Assembly: GCF_024448895.1 (NCBI RefSeq) | Contig: NZ_JAMOIC010000003.1 | Coordinates: 186,001-250,000, forward strand | Source of the DNA: Stutzerimonas stutzeri | Lineage (GTDB): Bacteria > Pseudomonadota > Gammaproteobacteria > Pseudomonadales > Pseudomonadaceae | Direction: 5' to 3' | Length of the DNA: 64,000 bases | Shown: positions 39,506 to 51,179 of the stretch, in pieces | Position numbering within the stretch: position 1 is the first letter of the stretch | How the letters are laid out: the number at the start of each line of letters is the position of its first letter | Position numbers and translations under genes: made by a program | The notes under the pieces: model-generated | Seen by the model: only the letters and a program-made list of their open reading frames with translations | What the model was told of the DNA's origin: nothing | Database searches by the model: none

Positions 39506-40297
39506 ATGCGGTTTTCCGAGCATCTGAAGAAGGCGTCCCTTGTGGGCGCCTTTTTCGTTTCTGTTCTTCTCAGTCTGCCGGCCCAAGCGCTTTGCCCAAT
39601 CAGTGGTGCACTGACGCGTGTAAAGGTTGCAAGGGTCATTGATGGCGATACGCTGCGCCTGGCCGACGGGCGCAGTGTTCGTCTCATTGGCTTGAATGCG
39701 CCAGAGGTCGCGCGCCAAGGGCGACGTGCAGAACCCTTTGCTGATGCCTCCCGGCTAAAGCTCAAAGCACTGATCAGCGCCAATAGCTGGCAGGTTGGAC
39801 TGCGTCCTGGGCTGCAGGCGAAAGACCACTACGGTCGCGTTCTGGCTCATGCCTTTGACGATGACGGCAGAAATCTCGAAGCGCTACTTCTGGCCGAAGG
39901 CCTCGGGTACTTCGTCGCCATCGCGCCAAACACTAAGTTGGTCGGCTGCCATAGGAAATTGGAGCGCGAGGCGCGCGCGGAAGGCCTTGGCGTCTGGCGC
40001 CAATCCCCGGTCGTCCCCGCGAATAAGCTGCACAGTGGAGGATTTGCCGTGCTCAATGGGCGGGTGGAGCGCGTTGAGTCGAACCGCGGCGGTACCTGGT
40101 TGGAGTTGGATGGATCTGCGGTTTTGCAGGTTCCTCATAAGGTCGCTCACAAGTTCGAGCCGTTGAAGGATCTCGCCGGCAAGGAGATTGAGGCGAGGGG
40201 TTGGGTGATCGATCGCAAGGGTCGCGCGGATTTGTCGCGGCAGGCGCGTTGGTTGCTGAAGATCAGTGATCCCTCGATGCTCATCGTGCAACCGTGA
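39506..40297 (+). CDS. Exported thermonuclease (SNase) family protein
   Basis: A 263-residue protein with a signal peptide (ASLVGAFFVSVLLSLPAQA) and an SNase-like OB-fold domain: VIDGDTLRLADGRSVRLIGLNAPEVA, then DHYGRVLAHAF and AEGLGYF. Compared with staphylococcal nuclease, the first Asp, both arginines and the catalytic Glu are in place, but the Asp40-equivalent is Asn (LNAPE). It also has a C-terminal nucleic-acid-binding-like region (LNGRVERVESNRGGTWLEL). Likely a periplasmic or secreted nuclease. The ATG at 39506 is chosen because GACGGGA precedes it and the signal peptide starts there. Confidence 0.88.
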   Translation: MRFSEHLKKASLVGAFFVSVLLSLPAQALCPISGALTRVKVARVIDGDTLRLADGRSVRLIGLNAPEVARQGRRAEPFADASRLKLKALISANSWQVGLRPGLQAKDHYGRVLAHAFDDDGRNLEALLLAEGLGYFVAIAPNTKLVGCHRKLEREARAEGLGVWRQSPVVPANKLHSGGFAVLNGRVERVESNRGGTWLELDGSAVLQVPHKVAHKFEPLKDLAGKEIEARGWVIDRKGRADLSRQARWLLKISDPSMLIVQP

Positions 40298-40466
40298 CCC
40301 GTCCCGCAAGGGTTTGGCTGAGATGGCGTGTTGTTGCAACGCTATGCGCTTAAAGTCGTAGAGTCAGCACTTGACAGTCAGCTTTTCCCCTCGGCTTGTG
40401 ACGACGATCGGTCTTGGCGTATGCTCGGCCCCCTGTCTGTCCCAGTAAAATAAGCGGAAATGCCAC

Positions 40467-41735
40467 ATGACTGACCTGAAAACCGCCGCTCTCGACTATC
40501 ACTCCCAGCCCCGTCCGGGAAAGCTGAGCGTCGAGCTGACCAAGCCCACTTCCACCGCTCGCGACCTGTCGTTGGCCTACAGCCCTGGCGTAGCGGAGCC
40601 GGTCCGGGAAATCGCTCGCGATCCCGAACTGGCGTACCGGTACACCGGTAAGGGCAATCTGGTTGCAGTAATTTCCGATGGCACCGCAATTCTGGGTCTC
40701 GGCAATCTCGGCCCGCTGGCTTCGAAGCCGGTGATGGAAGGCAAGGGTGTCCTTTTCAAGCGCTTCGCCGGTGTCGACGTATTCGATATCGAAGTCGATG
40801 CGGAGAGCCCGCAAGCCTTCATCGACACGGTCAAGCGCATTTCCATCACCTTTGGTGGAATCAATCTGGAAGATATCAAGGCGCCCGAGTGTTTCGAGAT
40901 CGAGCGCGCGCTCATCGAGCAATGCGATATTCCGGTGTTCCACGACGACCAGCACGGCACAGCCATCGTGACTGCGGCGGGCATGCTGAATGCTTTGGAA
41001 ATCGCTGGGAAAACCCTGGAGCAGGCCAGGATCGTCTGCCTCGGCGCTGGCGCTGCCGCGACCTCCTGCATGAAATTGCTGGTCAGCATGGGTGCCAAGA
41101 TTGAGAACATCTTCATGATCGACCGCAAGGGCGTTATTCATGCCGGTCGGGACGATCTCAATCAGTACAAGGCGGTATTTGCGCATGAGACCGACAAGCG
41201 CACACTTGATGATGCGCTCGACGGGGCTGACGTGTTTGTCGGGCTATCCGGCGCAAATCTGCTGAGCGCCGAAGGTCTGAAGCGTATGGCGGCGAATCCG
41301 GTAGTCTTCGCCTGCTCCAACCCCGATCCGGAGATCAGCCCAGAGCTGGCGCATGCAACCCGTTCCGATGTGATCATGGCGACTGGCCGTTCGGACTACC
41401 CGAACCAGGTCAACAACGTGCTCGGCTTCCCGTTCATCTTCCGTGGCGCTTTGGATGTGCGGGCCAAGCGCATCAACGAAGAAATGAAAATTGCCGCGGC
41501 TGAGGCGCTGCGTGAGCTCGCTAAACTGCCCGTGCCGGCAGAAGTGGCGGCTGCGTATGGCGTCGATAATCTGGAATTTGGACGTGAGTACATCATCCCG
41601 AAGCCAATGGATCCCCGCCTGATTACGCTGGTTTCCGATGCGGTGGCCAAGGCTGCGATCGAAAGCGGTGTAGCGACGCTGCCGTACCCTTCCAATTACC
41701 CGCTGAAGTCGGTCGACGACGTTTTCAACGGATGA
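40467..41735 (+). CDS. maeB: NADP-dependent malic enzyme, short form
   Basis: A 422-residue enzyme that decarboxylates malate to pyruvate, making NADPH. It has malic-enzyme motifs SLAYSPGVAEPVREIA, GLGNLGPLASKPVMEGK, FHDDQHGTAIVTAAG, and the Rossmann fingerprint IVCLGAGAAATSC. The phosphotransacetylase-like domain of long MaeB proteins is absent, as in the P. aeruginosa 422-residue enzyme. A clean terminator follows at 41778. Convergent with ponA. Confidence 0.94.
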   Translation: MTDLKTAALDYHSQPRPGKLSVELTKPTSTARDLSLAYSPGVAEPVREIARDPELAYRYTGKGNLVAVISDGTAILGLGNLGPLASKPVMEGKGVLFKRFAGVDVFDIEVDAESPQAFIDTVKRISITFGGINLEDIKAPECFEIERALIEQCDIPVFHDDQHGTAIVTAAGMLNALEIAGKTLEQARIVCLGAGAAATSCMKLLVSMGAKIENIFMIDRKGVIHAGRDDLNQYKAVFAHETDKRTLDDALDGADVFVGLSGANLLSAEGLKRMAANPVVFACSNPDPEISPELAHATRSDVIMATGRSDYPNQVNNVLGFPFIFRGALDVRAKRINEEMKIAAAEALRELAKLPVPAEVAAAYGVDNLEFGREYIIPKPMDPRLITLVSDAVAKAAIESGVATLPYPSNYPLKSVDDVFNG

Positions 41736-41777
41736 CTGATTAGCTCGCCCGGCACCGGGCGGAAGCTCCAGACGACA

Positions 41778-41806
41778 AACCCCAGCCTTGGCTGGGGTTT
41801 TTTATG
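41778..41806 (+). terminator. Rho-independent terminator after maeB
   Basis: AAACCCCAGCC and GGCTGGGGTTT pair with a TT loop and a following T-run. It lies 42 bases after the maeB stop and could also serve ponA in the other direction, since A-runs flank the left side. Confidence 0.9.
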
Positions 41807-41916
41807 GAAGCAGTTCGTGGGATGAGTATCAGGTATACGTCTTCCCGCTGCGCCATGCCCTGGGACACCAAGGCGCTTCACGATAGTAGCCGACGTTAGA
41901 CCTGGGGGCTCATCGC

Positions 41917-44364
41917 TTAAAAAAGGTCCATCGGTGCCGCTTCGGACTCTGGTAGTGGGCTGTCGGGCAGCACGGAACCCGGCGTCATCTCTCCGTCCAT
42001 CCCAGGAGGCGAATCCTCGCTTCGGAATATCTCGAAGTAGGCATCAGGCGTACCCGGTGCGGCCGCTCGGCCGCTCTTGGGATCTATACGCAGCGTAAGA
42101 ATACCTTCGGGTTCAGCTGGTGCATGCTCGGGCGCTCCGTCTAATACCGCGCTCATGTAATGCATCCAGATAGGAAGCGCGACGGTTCCGCCGTACTCCC
42201 GCCGGCCCAGGCTCTGGGGTTGATCGAATCCAGCCCAGACCGTCGTCACGATGTCGGCGTTGTACCCGGAGAACCAGCTGTCCTTGGACTCGTTCGTCGT
42301 GCCTGTCTTCCCGGCCAGATCACCCCGACCCATGGACAGCGCTTTTCTGCCTGTCCCCCGCTTGATAACGTCTTGCAGCATGCTGGTCATGATGTAAGCG
42401 GTTCGGTCATCGATGATCTGCTCGGCGTGCTTGCGCTCAGTGACTGCATCGGAGCCATCATCGAGCGTCGTGTCATTCTGTGCGTAACTGACTGCAGCAG
42501 TCCCGTCTTCTGCCTGGCTAGCTGCACTCGCTGGGGTTCGCTCTGGTACTCGAGCTGGATTGGCTGTGAATATCACCTTGCCGTCCCGGTCCTCGATACG
42601 CTCAACCAGGTAAGGTTCTATCTTGTAGCCGCCGTTAGCGAATGCCGTCCAGCCGGTGGCGATTTCCATGGGCGTGAGGGTTGCTGTGCCTAGCGCCAGC
42701 GACAAGTTCGGTGGCAAGTCCTCAGACTTGAATCCGAAGCGTTTGACATAGTCGAGCGTGTGTGGGATTCCGAGGGTCTGCAGCAAGCGGATCGAAACCA
42801 GGTTGCGTGATTTGTACAACGCCTCGCGCAGGCGAATCGGGCCTAAAAACGTGTTGTTATCGTTTTTCGGGCGCCAGATCCGGTCTTGGCCTTGTTCGAT
42901 GAAGACGATGGGCGAGTCGTTGACTAGCGTTGCGGGTGTATAGCCGGCATCCAGAGCTGCGCTATATATGAATGGCTTGAAACTGGAACCAGGTTGCCGT
43001 TTCGCCTGGATGGCGCGGTTGTAGTTACTTTGCCCGAACGAAAACCCGCCGCTCAGTGCTTCGATCGAGCCGTCAAGCGGGTCAAGGGACACCAGCGCTC
43101 CCTGCGCCTGAGGTACCTGGGCGAAGCGTACATCTTCGTCGGTGATACGGACACGTATCACGTCACCGGATTCGACTACATCCGACGGCGCTTTAGGTTG
43201 AGGCCCCAGGCTGTTCGTATTGATGTGCGGGCGAGCCCACTTCATGCTTTCCCAACTAACGCTGTGCTCGCTGCCGTCTCGAAGCAGGACCTTGATTGAA
43301 TCGTTGGCAACTTCACTAACGATGGCGGGCATCAAGTCGCCTTGTCCACGGTAGTTTCCAAGTGCCTTCAGCCAAGCTTCGCGATCATTGTTTTCCATTC
43401 GCCCTTCGGCGCCCCGGTAGCCGTGCCGTTGGTCATACTCCATTAGGCCAAGCGAAAGCGCTCGGTTGGCGGCGACCTGACGCTCGAGGGTTACAGTGGT
43501 GTAGACCCGGAACCCATCGGTGTACGCTGCGCTGCCGAAGCGGCCGACCATTTCGGCACGTGCCATCTCTGCGATGTAAGGCGCATCGAGTTCCGGAGAT
43601 GAGCCGTGATAGGACGCGTCGACGGCTTCGGCCAGCCCTTGCTGATAGCGCGACTCGTCAATCTTGCCAAGGCGATACATGCGCCCGAGGATCCAGTCGC
43701 GCCGCTCCTTGGCGCGTTGCGGATTGGCCAGTGGATTGAACGCCGAGGGTGCTTTCGGCAATCCCGCGATCATCGCCATTTGCGCAAGATTCAAATCGCG
43801 TATGGATTTGCCGTAATAGACGTGTGCGGCTGCCTCGATACCGTAGGCGCGGTTGCCCAGATAAATCTTGTTGACGTACAGCTCTAGAATCTCGTTCTTG
43901 CTCAGTTCTCTCTCGATCTGAAGCGCGAGAAGGATTTCGTTGATCTTGCGGGAAAAGCTTCGCTCGCTGGTGAGGAAGTAATTCTTTGCGACCTGCATGG
44001 TGATGGTGCTGCCGCCGGTCTGAATGTGCCCGCTTTTCAATATTTGCGTGGCAGCACGCATCAGGCTGGAAACATCGACGCCATAATGATTCGCGAAGTT
44101 GTCGTCCTCGGCTGCCAGTAACGCAGCGATGAAATCCTCGGGTATTTCATCGAAGCTGATCGGGTTCCGGCGCATTTCGCCGTACTCGGCAATGAGCTTG
44201 TCATCGTTGCTGTATATGCGCAGTGGAATCTGAAGCTGAATGCTGCGCAGCGAATCCACCGATGGCAGGTTGGGGCTTAGATAGAGATAGGCCCCACTGA
44301 GACTGAGCGCAAGTCCGCAGAAAATAGTCAGGCACGACCACAAAAAAAACTTCAGAAAACGCAT
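41917..44364 (-). CDS. ponA: Penicillin-binding protein 1A (PonA/MrcA)
   Basis: An 815-residue bifunctional peptidoglycan synthase of the inner membrane. It has an N-terminal anchor (FLKFFLWSCLTIFCGLALSLSGAYLYL), a GT51 glycosyltransferase (AAEDDNFANHYGVD, GGSTITMQVAKNYF, YLGNRAYGIEAAA), an OB-like insert, and a transpeptidase with the SxxK serine in QPGSSFKPFIY, SRN in KSRNLVS and KTGTT. The C-terminus is acidic and proline-rich. It is divergent from pilM, the usual ponA-pilM arrangement. Confidence 0.97.
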   Translation of the reverse strand: MRFLKFFLWSCLTIFCGLALSLSGAYLYLSPNLPSVDSLRSIQLQIPLRIYSNDDKLIAEYGEMRRNPISFDEIPEDFIAALLAAEDDNFANHYGVDVSSLMRAATQILKSGHIQTGGSTITMQVAKNYFLTSERSFSRKINEILLALQIERELSKNEILELYVNKIYLGNRAYGIEAAAHVYYGKSIRDLNLAQMAMIAGLPKAPSAFNPLANPQRAKERRDWILGRMYRLGKIDESRYQQGLAEAVDASYHGSSPELDAPYIAEMARAEMVGRFGSAAYTDGFRVYTTVTLERQVAANRALSLGLMEYDQRHGYRGAEGRMENNDREAWLKALGNYRGQGDLMPAIVSEVANDSIKVLLRDGSEHSVSWESMKWARPHINTNSLGPQPKAPSDVVESGDVIRVRITDEDVRFAQVPQAQGALVSLDPLDGSIEALSGGFSFGQSNYNRAIQAKRQPGSSFKPFIYSAALDAGYTPATLVNDSPIVFIEQGQDRIWRPKNDNNTFLGPIRLREALYKSRNLVSIRLLQTLGIPHTLDYVKRFGFKSEDLPPNLSLALGTATLTPMEIATGWTAFANGGYKIEPYLVERIEDRDGKVIFTANPARVPERTPASAASQAEDGTAAVSYAQNDTTLDDGSDAVTERKHAEQIIDDRTAYIMTSMLQDVIKRGTGRKALSMGRGDLAGKTGTTNESKDSWFSGYNADIVTTVWAGFDQPQSLGRREYGGTVALPIWMHYMSAVLDGAPEHAPAEPEGILTLRIDPKSGRAAAPGTPDAYFEIFRSEDSPPGMDGEMTPGSVLPDSPLPESEAAPMDLF

Positions 44365-44532
44365 CGGGGTTCGTTATATCCAGGGTGGGAAATGAGGTTG
44401 ACGCGGCAGACGATGCTGAAAGGAAAAACGGTTCACATTATAAGCGGTTTTTTTGCTGGGGAGCCATTTGCGCTTCTGTCAAGGCTGTTATCTAATGCGG
44501 ACATACATAATTAATCCGTAAGTAGCGGATAA

Positions 44533-45611
<1,079 letters not shown>

Positions 45612-45612
<1 letters not shown>

Positions 45613-46184
45613 TGGCGCGGATCAACCTATTACCCTGGCGCGAGCAGTTAAGAGAAGAGCGTAAGCAGCGTTTTCTCGTATCGCTTGCAGGTGTGGCGGT
45701 CGTGGCGGTAGGGCTGTTGTTTTTCGCAGACCAGTACTTCACTCATGCGATCGAGCGTCAAAACGCACGTAATGATTTCATTCGAAAGGAAATCGCTGTT
45801 CTCGATGCGCGGATCGTTGAGATCAAGGAATTGAGAGAGCGTCGGCAGCAATTGCTGGAACGGATGAAGATCATTCAAGACCTGCAGGGCAACCGACCAA
45901 TCATCGGGCGGATTTTCGACCAGTTGGTGCGGACGCTCCCTGATGGTGTGTATTTCACAGAGCTGAAAATGACTGGCAAAAACATCGCAATTATTGGCGG
46001 TGCTGAATCCAATAACCGGGTTTCGAACCTCATGCGTAATCTGGACGGGTCGGAGTGGCTTGATGCGCCAAACCTGAACGAGGTTAAGGCGGTGACTGCT
46101 GGCGCGATTGATCAGGAGAACGTTTTTCAGCTGACCGTGCAGCAGACGCAACCGGTTGTTGCCACCGAGGGAGATAAGCCATGA
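45612..46184 (+). CDS. pilN: Type IV pilus assembly protein PilN
   Basis: A 190-residue single-span inner-membrane protein. The cytosolic N-terminus carries ARINLLPWREQLREER, the motif that docks into PilM. Then come one span (FLVSLAGVAVVAVGLLFFADQYF), a coiled-coil region and a ferredoxin-like periplasmic domain that pairs with PilO. Overlaps on both sides show translational coupling. Confidence 0.96.
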
Positions 46185-46804
46185 GTTTGGCAAGCTCGAT
46201 GGAGAGCCTCCGTAGCATCGATTTGTCCGATCTGGACATGAACAACCTTGGCTCATGGCCGGCAGCGGTGAAAGTCGTTGCGGGCATGCTGTTAATGGCT
46301 CTCTTGCTCGGGGGGGGATACTACTTTTATCTCAGCGACCTGCAGGCAAGTCTTGACCAGCAGGCGGCCGAGGAAGCCAGCCTGAAGCAGCAATTCTCGT
46401 CCAAGGCATTTCAGGCTGCGAACCTCGAGTCGTACAAGGCGCAGATGGTTGAAATGGAAGCATCCTTTGGCGCGCTGCTGCGTCAGTTACCCAGCGACAC
46501 CGAGGTGCCTGGTCTGCTCGAAGACATCACACGTACCGGTTTAGGGAGCGGGCTAGAGTTCGAGGAAATCAAGCTGCAGCCGGAAGTAACCCAGCAGTTC
46601 TATATCGAGCTGCCGATACAGATCAAGGTTGTGGGTGCATATCACGACCTGGCGACCTTCGTGAGCGGTGTATCGAGTCTGCCGCGAATCGTGACATTGC
46701 ATGATTTCGAAATAAAGCCGCAGAGCAAGGACTCCTCGTCCAAGCTTCACATGAACATCCTGGCCAAGACCTATCGCTACAACGACAAGGGACTGCAGAA
46801 ATGA
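46181..46804 (+). CDS. pilO: Type IV pilus assembly protein PilO
   Basis: A 207-residue single-span inner-membrane protein partnered with PilN. It has a short cytosolic N-terminus, a span (AVKVVAGMLLMALLLGGGYYFYL), a coiled coil (LDQQAAEEASLKQQF) and a periplasmic ferredoxin-like domain (IELPIQIKVVGAYHDLATFVSGVSSLPRIVTLHDFEI). ATGA overlaps with both pilN and pilP. Confidence 0.96.
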   Translation: MSLASSMESLRSIDLSDLDMNNLGSWPAAVKVVAGMLLMALLLGGGYYFYLSDLQASLDQQAAEEASLKQQFSSKAFQAANLESYKAQMVEMEASFGALLRQLPSDTEVPGLLEDITRTGLGSGLEFEEIKLQPEVTQQFYIELPIQIKVVGAYHDLATFVSGVSSLPRIVTLHDFEIKPQSKDSSSKLHMNILAKTYRYNDKGLQK

Positions 46805-47328
46805 AAAGAGCCCGACTCGTTACGCTTGGCCTAGGCTTGGCGGTTCTTTCAGGGTGCGGCGGAAGTGCTGATTTCGACGATCTGCGCGCTTACATGGATG
46901 AGGTCCGAGCCAAGCCGAAGGGTTCAATCGAGCCGCTTCCGGCATTTCTACCTTACGAGGCTTTTACCTATAGCGCTGCGTCGCTGCGCCATCCGTTTCA
47001 GCCGCCGATGAAGATAGATCTGACTCAGCGACAAAAAGGTTCGAAAGATATTCGTCCTGACGAGGCTCGCATCAAACAGTTCCTCGAAGAATTCAATATA
47101 GAGAATTTCGTCATGGTCGGGACATTGACCAATGGCGCTGGCAAATACGCCTTGATCAAAGGTGGCGATGGGGTTCACCGAGTGAAGATCGGTGACTATC
47201 TGGGGCGCAACCACGGCCGAATCGTTGAAATCAGCGAGGCCGAGGTGGATGTGCTTGAAATCGTTCCGGACGGAGAGGGTGGGTGGCTTGAGCGCCCGCG
47301 CAGCCTGACCTTGAAAGAGCGCTCTTGA
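46801..47328 (+). CDS. pilP: Type IV pilus lipoprotein PilP
   Basis: A 175-residue inner-membrane lipoprotein. The signal peptide ends in VLSGCGGS with the lipidated Cys19, followed by an unstructured PilN/PilO-binding stretch and a beta-sandwich domain (VMVGTLTNGAGKYALIKGGDGVHRVKIGDYLGRNHGRI) that contacts the PilQ secretin. Length matches. It overlaps pilO, and pilQ follows. Confidence 0.96.
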   Translation: MKRARLVTLGLGLAVLSGCGGSADFDDLRAYMDEVRAKPKGSIEPLPAFLPYEAFTYSAASLRHPFQPPMKIDLTQRQKGSKDIRPDEARIKQFLEEFNIENFVMVGTLTNGAGKYALIKGGDGVHRVKIGDYLGRNHGRIVEISEAEVDVLEIVPDGEGGWLERPRSLTLKERS

Positions 47329-47379
47329 GTCATGGCAAATATGGAAAACCTTTACCGGTCTGCACAACGGAAGCCTTTT

Positions 47380-49485
47380 ATGAATACCTCTCTGTCTCGC
47401 CTCGGTTTGTCTTTGCTGGCAGCATTCATTTCGCCTGCGCTTTTGGCGGCAAATCTGAACTCACTTGATGTCGCATCGCTTCCAGGTGATCGCGTAGAGC
47501 TGAAGCTGGCCTTCGACGAGCCCGTACCCACTCCGCGCGGGTATACCCTTGACCAGCCTGCTCGTATCGCTCTCGACCTGCCCGGTGTCACAAGTAAGCT
47601 TGCGTCCAAGAATCAGGAACTCGGTGTAGGCAATGCCCGAAGCGTGACCGTTGTCGAGGCTCAGGGGCGTACACGTCTCATTGTTAACCTCACTTCGCTC
47701 GTTCCTTACTCAACCCGAGTGGATGGGAATAACCTGTTCGTGGTTCTTGGTGAGGCGGGCGCGCCCGCTACGGCCGCCGTAGCGACGCCGGCCGCGCAGT
47801 CGCCGAAGGTATCGCCTGTAGCAGCCATCCCTCAGGGTAAGTCGATCAACAATATCGATTTCCGCCGTGGGGAGGATGGTTCTGGCGACGTGGTGATTAC
47901 GCTTTCGGATCCCTCGATCAGTCCGAATATTGAGGAGCAGGGGGGGAAGATCCGTGTCTCCTTCGCGAAGACCCAATTACCTGAGTCGCTTCGTGTCCGG
48001 CTGGATGTGCAAGATTTCGCCACCCCGGTCAAATTCGTCGATTCAAGCAGCAAGGCTGATGGGGCTAGCATCGCCATCGAGCCAACTGGGAGATACGACT
48101 ATCTGGCGTATCAGACCGACGACAAGTTAACCATCAGCGTGAAGCCGCTGAGCGAAGCGGATGCGGAAAAGCGAAAGGCTGAGCATTTCACTTATTCGGG
48201 TGAAAAGCTTTCATTAAACTTCCAAGACATCGATGTGCGTTCAGTCCTGCAGCTGATTGCCGACTTCACTGATCTCAATTTGGTAGCCAGTGACACCGTG
48301 CAGGGCAATATCACGCTGCGCTTGCAGAACGTGCCTTGGGATCAGGCGCTGGATTTGGTATTGAAGACCAAGGGGCTCGACAAGCGGCAGATCGGGAATG
48401 TGCTGCTAGTGGCGCCCGCCGACGAGATCGCTGCTCGTGAGCGGCAAGAGCTTGAGTCGCAGCGTCAAATCGCTGACCTCGCTCCTTTGCGGCGCGAGGT
48501 TGTACAGGTGAACTATGCTAAAGCTTCGGATATTGCTCGGCTATTTCAGTCGGTCACCGATAAGGGCGGAGAAAGCGAGGATCGAGGGTCAATCGCTGTT
48601 GATGACCGTACAAATAACATCATCGCTTATCAAACGCAGGAGCGCCTTGATGAGCTCCGTCGCATTGTTGCTCAGCTCGACATTCCGGTGCGCCAAGTAA
48701 TGATCGAAGCGCGGATCGTCGAAGCAAACGTTGATTATGACAAGAGCCTAGGTGTGCGCTGGGGGGGTAACCTGTGGGCTGGTGATAAATGGAACGCATG
48801 GGGCAAAGGTGGCAACCTTGGCGTAGAGGATGGTGATGAAGGTCAAGTTGGTCGTTTTCCTGGAATTCGGGAAACTCCGGTAAATCTGCCTTTCGTCGAT
48901 TTAGGGGCTGTTGGTGCTACTTCTGGCATTGGCTTAGGTTTTGTTACGAATAACGCCATCCTGGATCTGCAGCTCTCTGCAATGGAGAAGACTGGCAACG
49001 GCGAGGTTGTGTCCCAGCCAAAAGTAGTTACTGCTGATAAAGAGACCGCTAAGATCCTCAAGGGCTCTGAGGTTCCTTATCAAGAGGCGAGCTCCAGCGG
49101 CGCAACTAGCACCTCGTTTAAGGAGGCCGCGCTTTCTCTTGAGGTCACTCCACAGATTACGCCTGACAACCGCATCATTATGGAAGTCAAGGTTACAAAG
49201 GATGAGCCGGACTTTTCCCAAGCAGCAAGTACTGGAGGCATTCCGGCCATTCGTAAGAATGAAGTCAATGCGAAGGTTCTTGTTACCGATGGCGAGACGA
49301 TCGTAATCGGTGGGGTCTTTTCAAATACTCAGAGCAAGTCCGTCGACAAGGTCCCGTTTTTGGGTGACCTACCATTCGTGGGGCGAGTGTTCCGTCGCGA
49401 CTTGGTACAGGATAGAAAGTCTGAGCTGCTGGTATTCATAACTCCTCGGATCATGAATAATCAGGCTGTCCAGGCCAGCCGCTAA
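47380..49485 (+). CDS. pilQ: Type IV pilus secretin PilQ
   Basis: A 701-residue outer-membrane secretin. After a signal peptide ([15 protein letters not shown]) come two AMIN peptidoglycan-binding domains, an STN/N0 domain ([25 protein letters not shown]), an N1 domain and the secretin domain ending [17 protein letters not shown] ... LLVFITPRI. The ATG at 47380 ([15 protein letters not shown]) is chosen by homology and GGAAG; ATGs at 47332 and 47341 would add 16 or 13 residues. From about 48.86 to 49.33 kb the base composition is more AT-rich than in neighbouring genes. Confidence 0.95.
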   Translation: MNTSLSRLGLSLLAAFISPALLAANLNSLDVASLPGDRVELKLAFDEPVPTPRGYTLDQPARIALDLPGVTSKLASKNQELGVGNARSVTVVEAQGRTRLIVNLTSLVPYSTRVDGNNLFVVLGEAGAPATAAVATPAAQSPKVSPVAAIPQGKSINNIDFRRGEDGSGDVVITLSDPSISPNIEEQGGKIRVSFAKTQLPESLRVRLDVQDFATPVKFVDSSSKADGASIAIEPTGRYDYLAYQTDDKLTISVKPLSEADAEKRKAEHFTYSGEKLSLNFQDIDVRSVLQLIADFTDLNLVASDTVQGNITLRLQNVPWDQALDLVLKTKGLDKRQIGNVLLVAPADEIAARERQELESQRQIADLAPLRREVVQVNYAKASDIARLFQSVTDKGGESEDRGSIAVDDRTNNIIAYQTQERLDELRRIVAQLDIPVRQVMIEARIVEANVDYDKSLGVRWGGNLWAGDKWNAWGKGGNLGVEDGDEGQVGRFPGIRETPVNLPFVDLGAVGATSGIGLGFVTNNAILDLQLSAMEKTGNGEVVSQPKVVTADKETAKILKGSEVPYQEASSSGATSTSFKEAALSLEVTPQITPDNRIIMEVKVTKDEPDFSQAASTGGIPAIRKNEVNAKVLVTDGETIVIGGVFSNTQSKSVDKVPFLGDLPFVGRVFRRDLVQDRKSELLVFITPRIMNNQAVQASR

Positions 49486-49493
49486 GCAATTTG

Positions 49494-50039
49494 ATGTCCA
49501 ATGTCATCCTCGTAGGTCCGATGGGCGCTGGTAAAAGCACCATCGGACGTTTGCTTGCTAAGGAGCTTCGGCTTCCGTTTCGGGATTCTGATAAGGAAAT
49601 CGAGCAGCGGACCGGTGCCAGCATTCCGCTGATATTCGATGTCGAGGGTGAGCAGGGTTTTCGAGAAAGAGAGCACGTCGCGATCAAGGAGTTGTGCTTG
49701 ATGCGCGGCGTGGTCTTGGCGACTGGGGGCGGTGCAGTACTGAGGCAAGATAATCGCGAAGTCTTACGAGCCGGCGGACGAGTGATCTACCTTTGTACAT
49801 CCGTCGAGCAGCAGCTCGATCGCACCTCGCGGGACCGTAACCGCCCGCTCTTGCAAACGCCTAACCCTCGCGAAATTCTTACTGGATTGATGGCAGTGCG
49901 AGACCCGTTATATCGGGAGATCGCGGATGTCATCATCCAGACCGACGAGCGCCCTCCGCGACTGGTCGTGCAGGAAATTCTCAGCCAACTCCAATCGTTG
50001 GCGCCTCGTGAAAGCCTGACCCGATCTGCGCTATCCTAG
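49494..50039 (+). CDS. aroK: Shikimate kinase AroK
   Basis: A 181-residue kinase that phosphorylates shikimate on the way to aromatic amino acids. It has Walker [18 protein letters not shown], the shikimate-binding DSD and R in [16 protein letters not shown] and [10 protein letters not shown], and the lid region RDRNRPLLQ. The ATG at 49494 follows an in-frame TTG. It lies 8 bases after pilQ and 24 bases before aroB, the standard pilQ-aroK-aroB order of gamma-proteobacteria. Confidence 0.97.
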   Translation: MSNVILVGPMGAGKSTIGRLLAKELRLPFRDSDKEIEQRTGASIPLIFDVEGEQGFREREHVAIKELCLMRGVVLATGGGAVLRQDNREVLRAGGRVIYLCTSVEQQLDRTSRDRNRPLLQTPNPREILTGLMAVRDPLYREIADVIIQTDERPPRLVVQEILSQLQSLAPRESLTRSALS

Positions 50040-50063
50040 CCCACTTTTAGCCGTGGGGGCCCT

Positions 50064-51179
50064 ATGCAGACTCTTCATGTCGATCTCGGTGAGCGCAGCT
50101 ATCCGATTCTTATTGGCGAGCAGCTGCTTGGTCGCGGTGAGCTGTTGGCCCAGTATGTCCATGGCAGGCAGATCGCAATCGTCACTAATGAGACCGTTTC
50201 ACCGCTCTATCTTGAACGACTTATCCAGGGCTTGGCCGGATTCAATGTCACTCCCATCGTGCTTCCTGACGGAGAAGCCCACAAGAACTGGCAGACATTG
50301 CAGCTCATCTTCGATGCGTTATTGACCGCCAGGCATGATCGCAAGACTACGATCATCGCGCTGGGTGGAGGCGTTATCGGGGATATGGCTGGCTTTGCGG
50401 CCGCCAGCTATCAGCGTGGCGTAAATTTCATTCAAATACCCACGACCCTTCTTTCGCAGGTCGATTCCTCCGTCGGCGGCAAGACGGGCATCAACCACCC
50501 TCTTGGCAAGAACATGATCGGCGCTTTTTATCAGCCTCAGGCAGTGCTGATCGACACCACGACGCTCCTAACCCTGCCACCAAGGGAGCTGTCGGCGGGC
50601 CTGGCCGAGGTCATCAAGTACGGCCTAATCTGTGATGAGCCGTTTCTAGGATGGCTCGAAGACCATATGGAGAGGCTGCGGAGTTTGGATCAGTCGGCCC
50701 TCACCGAGGCGATAAGGCGGTCCTGCGAGGCGAAAGCTCGCGTAGTGGGAGCGGACGAACGAGAGGCGGGGGTTCGCGCCACTCTCAACCTCGGGCATAC
50801 CTTTGGCCACGCCATTGAGACCCACCAGGGTTACGGGACGTGGTTGCATGGCGAGGCTGTTTCAGCTGGAACTGTCATGGCAATGGAAATGTCTCGGCAA
50901 TTGGGCTGGATCACGGCGGCCGATCGAGATCGCGGTATTCGTTTACTGTCGCGTGCCGGATTGCCCGTCGTGCCCCCGGCGAACATGTCCGTCGAGGATT
51001 TTCTCCGCCACATGGCAGTCGACAAGAAGGTATTGGACGGGCAGTTGCGATTGGTGCTGCTCAAGCGGCTGGGTGAAGCGACGGTAACCAGCGACTTTCC
51101 TCGAGGGCTATTGGAGGCCACGTTGAACGTCAATTACGACGCGCTTGCGCGAGAGTCAGAACCTAAGAGATTTCCATGA
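50064..51179 (+). CDS. aroB: 3-dehydroquinate synthase AroB
   Basis: A 371-residue NAD- and metal-dependent cyclase that makes dehydroquinate from DAHP. It shows [35 protein letters not shown], the [30 protein letters not shown] substrate region and metal-binding [12 protein letters not shown] and [10 protein letters not shown]. Length matches. Its stop overlaps the next ATG (ATGA). Confidence 0.97.
   Translation: MQTLHVDLGERSYPILIGEQLLGRGELLAQYVHGRQIAIVTNETVSPLYLERLIQGLAGFNVTPIVLPDGEAHKNWQTLQLIFDALLTARHDRKTTIIALGGGVIGDMAGFAAASYQRGVNFIQIPTTLLSQVDSSVGGKTGINHPLGKNMIGAFYQPQAVLIDTTTLLTLPPRELSAGLAEVIKYGLICDEPFLGWLEDHMERLRSLDQSALTEAIRRSCEAKARVVGADEREAGVRATLNLGHTFGHAIETHQGYGTWLHGEAVSAGTVMAMEMSRQLGWITAADRDRGIRLLSRAGLPVVPPANMSVEDFLRHMAVDKKVLDGQLRLVLLKRLGEATVTSDFPRGLLEATLNVNYDALARESEPKRFP

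Noticed and set aside
40371-40425. TTGACA as a maeB promoter
   Set aside because: The -35 match is perfect, but no acceptable -10 follows at 16-18 bases; an alternative TTGTGA/TATGCT pair is weak.
44468-44496. Promoter TTGCGC/TCTAAT before pilM
   Set aside because: The -10 is good and the spacing is 17, but the -35 matches only 3 of 6; too weak to list as a feature.
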